A stretch of DNA of 40,438 bases, taken from Flavobacteriaceae bacterium. GTDB taxonomy: Bacteria; Bacteroidota; Bacteroidia; Flavobacteriales; Flavobacteriaceae. The position numbers were made by a program, and so were the translations under genes. The stretch spans positions 1-40,438 of the forward strand of contig JAKITD010000021.1 in the NCBI GenBank assembly GCA_021648265.1. Direction: 5' to 3'. The notes beneath the pieces were generated by a model. It had not been told where the DNA came from. It worked only from the letters and a program-made list of their open reading frames with translations, and made no database searches. Positions 34,182 to 40,438 of this stretch are shown here, piece after piece; position 1 is the stretch's first letter, and every line of letters starts with the position of its first letter.

Positions 34182-36644
34182 TTAAAAATTCGCTTTTACA
34201 CCAATATTAAATGCTCTTGGCATTCCGGGACGTAAGCCAGCAGGTCTTCTGGCAACTACATATATTTGATTAAATAAATTAGAAGCATTGGCAAAAAGAT
34301 CTATGTTTTTATGAATGCTATAGTTGGCACTAGCATCAATAATAAAATAGGAATCTGTTTTTTCGTTATAAGGGATAGGACCTTGGCCTGGTTCGGTTCG
34401 CATTTCATCCATATATTTCCCACTTAGATTTACACTAAACTTATAGTGTTCTATACCTATTAAAAAAGTAAACTGATTTTTTGCAAGATAAGGTATTTGG
34501 TCTCCTGCAGACACTTCTCCCCAACCACCAAAATCACTATCAAAATTGTTAAGAAATTTTGCATCTGTATAGGTATAAGTAATGGATAATGGTAAACTAA
34601 AAGCACTTTGCTTATTAAAGTACAATAAATCGTAGGTGGCTAAAAACTCCAATCCTTTTGTTAGCACATCACCACCATTAAACAACTCGTTGGTTCCTCC
34701 ACCACCAGCTCCTTCAAGATCGGTTCCTAATAGGTTACTGTAATCGTTTGCAAATAAAACGACTTGTCCAGAAAGTCCTTTTTTTGCATATCGAATACCC
34801 AGTTCATAATTAATACTTTCTTCAGGTTCTACTTCTTCTTTAGACCCAGGAGGAGCAAATCCTTTATGAACACCTAAAAAGGTGCTTATATGTTTATTAA
34901 ATTTATAATCCAACCCTATTCCTGGAATAAAAACCGATACTGTATTGCTTCTTTGAGTAAGATTAATTCCTGTTCTGTCTGGATCGGTATTACCATAATC
35001 TTTTCTTTTCTGTCTAATATTTTCAAAACGAAAACCGGGAGTTGCGGTTAGTTTTCCAATAGTTAGCTTATATTGTAGATAGGTTGCAAAAGCGGTTGCC
35101 GTTTCTATTCTATTACTTTCGGTACCGTGAACACCTGCCTTTGTGAGTTCCATCACACCGTTATTCATCGCATATTCATCATACCACTGAAAACGATCTA
35201 TTTGGTCTTGATGTATTCTAAAACCTACATCGATGTCGTGTTTAATTCTATTTGTTTCAAAATTATAACCCAATGCAGTTTGCACTCCTTGGGCATAATA
35301 CGATCTGTTATTTGCCTTTACAAATAAAGCATCTTCATTAATACTACTTGTTCCAGTAATAATATTATAAGCTTCATTAAATTCTGAAGGATTATCCAAT
35401 ATTTCAGCAATTTTTGTTTTGGTACCTGTACTGTCTTTTACCTTATCTAATTTATACCAGTTTCTATCAAAATTAGTTCGGTAAGCAACGGTATTTATTG
35501 AAAAAGATTCAGAAAATTTTGCAGTATGTGTTAAGGAATATTGCGACTGTTTGGTGGTAATATTATCAACTTGAGAACCTGCATACCTTCGTATTGGATT
35601 GTTGTTAAAATCTTCTTGTGTTAAGCCAAGATAAGTCTCGTTAATATCTGCTAGAGCAAATCCTACTTTAAAGGTTAGCGATTGATAAACTTTAGCACTA
35701 TCGCTAGTATTTACACGAAACTTTGCTAAATAATCCTGTTTTGTAAATCCAGAATTTCTATCGAACCCTCTGTTTTCCGGTTGGTCTATTTCTTTAAATC
35801 CATTAGACCCAAATTGTAGTGTTTCTACCAAATAACCAAACCGTTTTTGAGAATCACCAACACTAGCATAAAGGTTTCGATTGCCAAAACTCCCTCCCAT
35901 TAAATTTATTTTTCCGGTAAACTCATTGGGAATTTGAGTAGAAATTAGATTAATAGCTCCACCAGTAGTATAGGGACCGTATTTTATTTGGCTACTTCCC
36001 ATTAATACTTCAATCGCTTGAATTCTTCCTATGGTCGGAAAATAATAAGCTGCCGGAGCAGCATAGGGAGCGGGAGCAATTAAAACTCCGTCTTCCATTA
36101 GGGTGATTTTAGAGCTTCTTTCTACTCCAGTTCCTCTTAATCCAATATTCGGAAAAAGTCCAAAACCGTCTTCTTCTTGAATATTTACACCTGGAATCGT
36201 GCGGAGTGTTCTATTGATATCGGTATAGCTAAATTTTTCAATATCACTCGGAGAAATATAATGAACAGATCCCGGAATATCTTTTAACCTAGTATTACCC
36301 CCAGAAATAATCATCACTTCAGAAAGGCTTGAAATAGACTCTACTAAAGTAACATTTACGGTTAACTCTTCATTAAAACCTATTGAAACTTCTTTTTTTT
36401 GAGTAAAATAACCAATCGCAGAAACAACTAAGGTGTAATTTCCTTCAGGGATATTTTCGATAATATAATAACCGTTTCCGTTAGTGGAAGAACCAAAATT
36501 AGTTCCCTCTAAATAAAGTGAAACACCCGAAAGCATACTGGTACTACCGTTTAATTTTATATGCCCTTCAATTTGGGAATTTTGAGAATAAGAATGACTG
36601 AAAAAAAAAACCAAAAATAACAATGTAAAAAAACGCTTTTTCAT
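34182..36644 (-). CDS. TonB-dependent outer-membrane receptor, FecA-like
   Basis: The 820-residue product has a signal peptide (MKKRFFTLLFLVFFFSHSYS), an N-terminal carboxypeptidase-D regulatory-like beta domain (about 23-105, SGVSLYLEGTNFGSSTNGNG), a plug domain (about 115-235, with LKDIPGSVHYISPSDIEKF, NIGLRGTGVERS and GPYTTGGAINLIS), and a 22-strand barrel to the closing RAFNIGVKANF. The plug is closest to ferric-dicitrate-type receptors, so ferric siderophore or citrate uptake is likely, but the substrate is not proven. There is no SusD-like partner next door, which argues against polysaccharide uptake. No FecI/FecR regulators are present. The region before the start (36645-36942) is shared with the divergent aldehyde dehydrogenase gene. 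Confidence 0.92.
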   Translation of the reverse strand: MKKRFFTLLFLVFFFSHSYSQNSQIEGHIKLNGSTSMLSGVSLYLEGTNFGSSTNGNGYYIIENIPEGNYTLVVSAIGYFTQKKEVSIGFNEELTVNVTLVESISSLSEVMIISGGNTRLKDIPGSVHYISPSDIEKFSYTDINRTLRTIPGVNIQEEDGFGLFPNIGLRGTGVERSSKITLMEDGVLIAPAPYAAPAAYYFPTIGRIQAIEVLMGSSQIKYGPYTTGGAINLISTQIPNEFTGKINLMGGSFGNRNLYASVGDSQKRFGYLVETLQFGSNGFKEIDQPENRGFDRNSGFTKQDYLAKFRVNTSDSAKVYQSLTFKVGFALADINETYLGLTQEDFNNNPIRRYAGSQVDNITTKQSQYSLTHTAKFSESFSINTVAYRTNFDRNWYKLDKVKDSTGTKTKIAEILDNPSEFNEAYNIITGTSSINEDALFVKANNRSYYAQGVQTALGYNFETNRIKHDIDVGFRIHQDQIDRFQWYDEYAMNNGVMELTKAGVHGTESNRIETATAFATYLQYKLTIGKLTATPGFRFENIRQKRKDYGNTDPDRTGINLTQRSNTVSVFIPGIGLDYKFNKHISTFLGVHKGFAPPGSKEEVEPEESINYELGIRYAKKGLSGQVVLFANDYSNLLGTDLEGAGGGGTNELFNGGDVLTKGLEFLATYDLLYFNKQSAFSLPLSITYTYTDAKFLNNFDSDFGGWGEVSAGDQIPYLAKNQFTFLIGIEHYKFSVNLSGKYMDEMRTEPGQGPIPYNEKTDSYFIIDASANYSIHKNIDLFANASNLFNQIYVVARRPAGLRPGMPRAFNIGVKANF

Positions 36645-36813
36645 TTGGAGCTATTGGGGATTTACTTAAAATTAAATAAGTTTATTATTTAAAACGATTC
36701 TAATTAAGGCACAAAACTCTATATTATTTAGAAACATTCCAAATAATATTGTAGTTATTTTTAAATCAATTTTAATAAAACGAGAATGTGTTACAATTAC
36801 TCATTTGTTTTTA

Positions 36814-36840
36814 TTGTTTTAATAGGAATCCGTACCTTTG
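36814..36840 (+). promoter_or_regulatory. Candidate promoter for the aldehyde dehydrogenase gene
   Basis: TACCTTTG at 36833-36840 is an exact TAnnTTTG -7 element. A TTG at 36814-36816 lies 16 bp upstream, slightly short of the usual spacing; TTTG at 36804-36807 is the alternative. Transcription would begin near 36847, leaving a leader of about 95 nt that holds two hairpins. Confidence 0.5.
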
Positions 36841-36862
36841 CACTCTATTTTAAAAAAATGTT

Positions 36863-36920
36863 CTTCGCGACTTTTTAGAGCGAAGTTTCTATTAAATGTC
36901 ATTCCTGCGAAAGCCGGAAT
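36863..36920 (+). promoter_or_regulatory. Two hairpins in the aldehyde dehydrogenase leader
   Basis: The first hairpin pairs CTTCGC (36863-36868) with GCGAAG (36880-36885). The second, ATTCCTGC-GAAA-GCCGGAAT (36901-36920), has a GNRA tetraloop and one mismatch, and looks like a dispersed intergenic repeat common in flavobacteria (from memory). The start codon is 22 bp further on. Regulatory function is not shown. Confidence 0.4.
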
Positions 36921-36942
36921 CTAAATAAAAAATCAAATAAAT

Positions 36943-38496
36943 ATGGCAACTGTAACAACCGCATTTGGAATTGAAAATGCACTAGAAAAATTAGGAGTAA
37001 AAGAAATAAACAAAGGAACTTCAACAGGTTCTAACTTCTTTTCTGAAGGAGAAATGATTTCTTCTTATTCTCCCGTAGATGGAAAATTAATCGGAAAAGT
37101 AACGACAACTACTCGTGAAGATTATGAAAAAGTGATCACAACAGCACAAACTGCTTTTATAGAATGGAGAGCAGTTCCAGCACCTCAGCGTGGTGAAATG
37201 GTACGTCAGTTTGGAAATAAATTAAGAGAATTAAAAGAGCCTTTGGGTCAGTTGGTTTCTTACGAAATGGGAAAATCATTACAAGAAGGATACGGGGAAG
37301 TTCAAGAAATGATCGACATCTGTGACTTTGCAGTTGGATTATCAAGACAGTTAAACGGACAAACAATCCCTTCAGAAAGACCACAACACGTAATGCGTGA
37401 GCAATGGCATTCATTAGGAATTGTAGGAATTATTTCTGCCTTTAACTTTCCAGTAGCTGTTTGGGCTTGGAATACTACCTTGGCTTGGATTTGTGGTGAT
37501 GTTTGTGTTTGGAAAGCTTCCGAAAAAGCACCACTTTGCTCGATTGCTTGTCAAAATATTATTGCAGAAATATTAAAAGATAATAATTATCCTGAAGGAA
37601 TTTCCTGTATCATCAACGGTGATTATAAAGTTGGCGAAATGATGACAACCGATAAAAGAGTTCCGTTAATTTCGGCTACAGGTTCTACTCGTATGGGAAG
37701 AATTGTTGGGACAACGGTTGCAGAACGTTTCGGAAAATCATTATTAGAATTAGGAGGAAACAACGCTATTATTATCACTCCAACTGCCGATTTAAAAGTG
37801 GTAGTTCCAGGTGCAGTATTTGGCGCGGTTGGTACGGCTGGACAACGTTGTACTTCAACCAGAAGATTGATTATTCACGAATCTGTATATAATAAAGTAC
37901 GTGACGCTATCGTTGGTGCTTACGGTCAGATTGTGATCGGAAATCCATTAGACGAAACAAAACATATGGGTCCATTAATCGATAAAGATGCAGTAAATAT
38001 TTATTTGGCAGCTATTGAAAAAGCAAAAGCTGAAGGCGGAAATGTGTTAGTAGAAGGTGGCGTTTTAAACGGAGAAGAATTTGAAAGTGGCTGCTACGTA
38101 AAGCCAGCAATTATTGAAGCTGAAAATCATTACGAAATTGTACAACACGAAACATTTGCTCCGATTTTATATCTAATGAAATATTCGGGAGATGTAGAGA
38201 ATGCAATCGATATTCAAAATGGAGTTGTACAAGGATTGTCTTCTGCGATTATGACGAACGATTTGAAAGAAGCAGAAAAATTTCTTTGTTATGCAGGTTC
38301 CGATTGTGGAATTGCCAATGTAAATATTGGAACTTCGGGTGCTGAAATTGGAGGTGCTTTTGGAGGTGAAAAAGAAACAGGTGGCGGACGTGAATCCGGA
38401 TCTGATGCTTGGAAAATCTATATGAGAAGACAAACTAATACAGTAAACTACTCAGACGAATTGCCTTTAGCACAAGGAATTAAATTTGATTTGTAG
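36943..38496 (+). CDS. ALDH7-type aldehyde dehydrogenase (probable aminoadipate-semialdehyde dehydrogenase)
   Basis: The 517-residue NAD-dependent enzyme has the family's catalytic Cys303 (GQRCTSTRRL) and general base Glu269 (LLELGGNNA). The segment WHSLGIVGIISAFNFPVAVW is characteristic of the ALDH7 (antiquitin) branch. That branch oxidises alpha-aminoadipate semialdehyde/piperideine-6-carboxylate in lysine breakdown and can detoxify other aldehydes. Cytoplasmic. It has its own likely promoter, is divergent from the TonB receptor and is followed by a strong terminator, so it is probably a single-gene unit. The exact substrate is inferred from the subfamily only. Confidence 0.9.
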   Translation: MATVTTAFGIENALEKLGVKEINKGTSTGSNFFSEGEMISSYSPVDGKLIGKVTTTTREDYEKVITTAQTAFIEWRAVPAPQRGEMVRQFGNKLRELKEPLGQLVSYEMGKSLQEGYGEVQEMIDICDFAVGLSRQLNGQTIPSERPQHVMREQWHSLGIVGIISAFNFPVAVWAWNTTLAWICGDVCVWKASEKAPLCSIACQNIIAEILKDNNYPEGISCIINGDYKVGEMMTTDKRVPLISATGSTRMGRIVGTTVAERFGKSLLELGGNNAIIITPTADLKVVVPGAVFGAVGTAGQRCTSTRRLIIHESVYNKVRDAIVGAYGQIVIGNPLDETKHMGPLIDKDAVNIYLAAIEKAKAEGGNVLVEGGVLNGEEFESGCYVKPAIIEAENHYEIVQHETFAPILYLMKYSGDVENAIDIQNGVVQGLSSAIMTNDLKEAEKFLCYAGSDCGIANVNIGTSGAEIGGAFGGEKETGGGRESGSDAWKIYMRRQTNTVNYSDELPLAQGIKFDL

Positions 38497-38517
38497 AAAA
38501 ACCATTTTTATATTATT

Positions 38518-38553
38518 AAACCTGCTAGGTTTTGAAAACCTAGCAGGTTTTTT
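38518..38553 (+). terminator. Strong intrinsic terminator after the aldehyde dehydrogenase gene
   Basis: A 33-nt perfect inverted repeat (38518-38550, arms AAACCTGCTAGGTTTT and AAAACCTAGCAGGTTT around one G) is followed by a T run ending at 38554. Its tail overlaps the reconstructed stop codon of the convergent zinc-ribbon gene. A palindrome of the same build lies at 39661-39693. Confidence 0.85.
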
Positions 38554-39652
38554 TATAGATTTCCCTTACTTAAAAACAAGTAAATAATACATATCACCAA
38601 TAAAACACCCAATATAAAAAAGAAAATCTTCCAAGCAGAATAAGGCCGTTGCCCCGATAATTTTCCAGATTGCCCATTGACAAAAAATTATAACGTTTGC
38701 CTTTAAATTTATAAGCACTTATATAAACGGGAAGCAAAATGTGTTTAAAGGTTTCTTCAGACAAAGTAACATCTAATGTCGAAATCCGTTGAACATCACC
38801 ACCAATATCTCTTCTTGCCCAAATATCTGCAATAGATTGTGCTACTTTTTCAGCTTGTTCATGACCACTTTTTAAGGGGATGGTGTATTTTTCGGTAACA
38901 AATCCTGCTAAAAAACTACTGTCAAATGGTTGTAGTAATTTTAAATTCCAGCTTGCGATTTCATTTGGAATTGTCCCTGATTTTTGTTTAGAAGCCTTTG
39001 TTAAAGTGTCATCTACAAAACCTTTTACACTTCCTGAAGCTGGATACCATCGTGTTTTTTGTTGCTGAACTGTTCGTCTATTTTTTCCCGATCCAACGGT
39101 TTTGGTAACATAATAATGCTCTCCTCGTTGTCCTGTGTAATCTGCGTATAATTGAGCGTCAAAAGTCCAATAAGGAGAATACAATCCTTTGGTGTTTTGC
39201 GGATCTAAAGTGGCTTTTTTTAACTTATTGGGAGCAAACCAAAGTCCTTTTACCCATTTCTGAAAGATATGGTGTGCTTTTTTCTGGTTAATCTGAAATG
39301 GTAATACCGCACCAGGAATAATCCATTCCTCTTTATACATATCTTCAATAATCAAAGGAGTAGCACAGTAAATACAATGTAGCGATTTGTAATTCTCTTC
39401 TATATGCTGATTGGCACCACAGTTTTTACACTGAATCATCGTGATTTCTTCACTATGAGATTGTGACCCCATTTCACTTAAATAGGCTTTGAGTTCTAGT
39501 TCTTCAATACTTTCTTCTGAAGGGCTAATCGTTTCTGTATGTCCGCAATATTCACATTTAAGATCGGTAGTTCCTGGAGCATACAAAAGTCCTGCACCAC
39601 AATTGGTACAGGATTTTTTTAATTCGGATTTTTTAGTAATTTTTTCTTCCAT
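38553..39652 (-). pseudogene. Zinc-ribbon membrane protein gene with a frameshift near the 3' end
   Basis: The product starts with two TFIIB-like zinc ribbons (C15, C18, C33, C36 and C75, C78, C93, C96), followed by a domain with paired aromatic strands. As read, the frame ends at 38594 after 352 residues with an odd tail. In the next frame the sequence from about 38680 downward reads VNGQSGKLSGQRPYSAWKIF, then a hydrophobic helix (FFILGVLLVICIIYLF) and a stop at 38553-38555. That is what this family should have: a C-terminal membrane anchor. The switch falls at a run of six A (38682-38687, six T on the coding strand); seven would restore a 366-residue protein. Either a sequencing error or a recent mutation. 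It neighbours an SPFH protein, as the zinc-ribbon YdjG neighbours YdjI in Bacillus subtilis. Confidence 0.75.
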
Positions 39653-39660
39653 ACTAAATT

Positions 39661-39693
39661 AGACCTAACAGGTTTTAAAAACCTGTTAGGTCT
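39661..39693. repeat. Perfect 33-nt palindrome between zinc-ribbon and SPFH genes
   Basis: Arms AGACCTAACAGGTTTT and AAAACCTGTTAGGTCT pair over 16 bp around a single A. Same length and design as the terminator palindrome at 38518, with ACCT and AGGTTTT in common. There is no clear T run on the minus strand, so termination between the two genes would be weak. Confidence 0.6.
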
Positions 39694-39706
39694 GGACAAA
39701 TAAATA

Positions 39707-40438
39707 TTATTGAGGTGGAAGTGGTGGCGGAGTATTTCCTCCCAAAAATGCCTTTAATTCTTCTACTTCTTTTAAAGCAGTCCAATTCGGCATTCCTTGT
39801 TTCCAAACCAATGATTCTTTATTTACGGTTCTACTTGCAAATAATGCTTTTAACTGTTCAAAATTTACAGGTCCCATTTGTTTTCCTTCCTGCGAATAGA
39901 AATACTGAATGCTCGGAGGCATTGGAGGTGGCATCATTCCGCCTTGTTGTTGCATTGGGTTTTGTTGTTGTCCACCCATTTGAGGCGACATTAAACCGCC
40001 CATTTGTTGTGCAAGTACAAAGCCCATTCCCATTCCCATTCCTGCGCCTGCGGTTCCGCCTTCATTTTTTGCTGCTGCTTCAATTGCTTTGGCTGTTTTG
40101 AATTTGGTTAATTTATCTAAGTCTAACTTATCAATACGGCTGTACTCAAAGATTTCTTTTTTAAGTTCTTCGGGCATCGAAACATTTTCGATATAAAATT
40201 TCTCTAAAGAAATACCTACACTTAAAAACTCGGATTCCATTACTTCCTTACAAGTTTGAGAAAGCTCGGTAGTATTGGCTGCGTATAATTCTATTGGAAG
40301 ATTTGCTTCTCCAACAGTATCTGTAAAACGAGTAGTAATTAAACTTTTTAGATGTTCGTTAATTTCAAAATTGGTAAAATTATTATCGGTACCAACAATG
40401 TCGATGATAAATTTTCCTGCATCATCAATTTTAAAAGC
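39707..40438 (-). CDS. SPFH-domain protein with C-terminal GYF_2 domain, 5' end outside the window
   Basis: The frame stays open to the right edge, so the N-terminus is missing. The visible 243 residues begin FKIDDAGKFIIDIVGTDNNF, the end part of an SPFH (band 7) core, and continue through VMESEFLSVGISLEKFYIEN. They then run into a helix, a flexible Gly/Met/Gln/Pro-rich linker (GMGMGFVLAQQMGG, then PQMGGQQQNPMQQQGG), a GYF_2 domain (QYFYSQEGKQMGPVNFEQLK to ELKAFL) and a proline-rich tail. The Met at 40240 is internal, not the start. Proteins of this type (databases call them 'virion core protein' or YdjI-like) form membrane-associated assemblies. The zinc-ribbon gene follows 54 bp downstream and may be its membrane anchor. 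Confidence 0.88.
   Translation of the reverse strand, partial: AFKIDDAGKFIIDIVGTDNNFTNFEINEHLKSLITTRFTDTVGEANLPIELYAANTTELSQTCKEVMESEFLSVGISLEKFYIENVSMPEELKKEIFEYSRIDKLDLDKLTKFKTAKAIEAAAKNEGGTAGAGMGMGMGFVLAQQMGGLMSPQMGGQQQNPMQQQGGMMPPPMPPSIQYFYSQEGKQMGPVNFEQLKALFASRTVNKESLVWKQGMPNWTALKEVEELKAFLGGNTPPPLPPQ

Noticed and set aside
39715..40101. Plus-strand ORF of 128 codons opposite the SPFH gene
   Set aside because: Its leucine- and phenylalanine-rich product is the complement of the Gly/Gln/Met-rich linker and helix codons of the SPFH protein.

Overview
The window is AT-rich chromosomal DNA from a member of the Bacteroidota, most probably a gliding or adhesive flavobacterium (Flavobacteriaceae). 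The evidence is: type IX secretion system (T9SS) cargo with type B C-terminal sorting domains, PorP/SprF outer-membrane partners, a giant SprB-type repeat adhesin, a TonB receptor with a carboxypeptidase-regulatory-like N-terminus, Bacteroidota-type promoters (TTG then TAnnTTTG), and no obvious Shine-Dalgarno sequences. No rRNA, tRNA or CRISPR array was seen.

Region 1 (1-4.5 kb) is the accessory part. A 1223-residue type IIG-like restriction-modification enzyme lies on the minus strand. Its methyltransferase domain is split, between motif I and the NPPY motif, by a complete-looking Y1/HUH transposase domain of the REP-associated (RAYT) kind. The same palindromic 27-mer occurs twice at this gene: once in frame inside the transposase domain and once, inverted, exactly at the stop codon. 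Downstream are two copies of a dispersed terminator-like repeat around a two-helix small membrane protein.

Region 2 (4.5-21.6 kb, plus strand) is a T9SS surface-adhesin cluster: a small exported protein, a beta-helix protein, a type B CTD protein, a PorP/SprF protein fused to an octad-repeat helix and a SPOR-like end, a 3225-residue SprB-like adhesin, and a stand-alone PorP/SprF partner. The order resembles the sprC-sprD-sprB-sprF gliding operon.

Region 3 (21.6-22.7 kb) holds a third copy of the terminator-like repeat, a decayed RAYT gene, and a CYTH-domain triphosphatase-like gene between two related palindromes.

Region 4 (22.7-31.2 kb, minus strand) is the classic pairing of a bacterial alpha-2-macroglobulin lipoprotein (thioester motif CVEQ intact) with penicillin-binding protein 1C. 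Here a GxxExxY-family gene bounded by related ATTAAG-type repeats separates the two.

Region 5 (31.4-40.4 kb) is mostly housekeeping and metabolism: an ABM-domain monooxygenase-like protein, a lipoprotein isoaspartyl peptidase/asparaginase, a CAP-domain lipoprotein, 3-hydroxyanthranilate dioxygenase, a FecA-like TonB receptor and an ALDH7-type dehydrogenase. It ends with a zinc-ribbon membrane protein (frameshifted near its 3' end) beside an SPFH-GYF protein that runs off the window. Short palindromic repeats are scattered between these genes.
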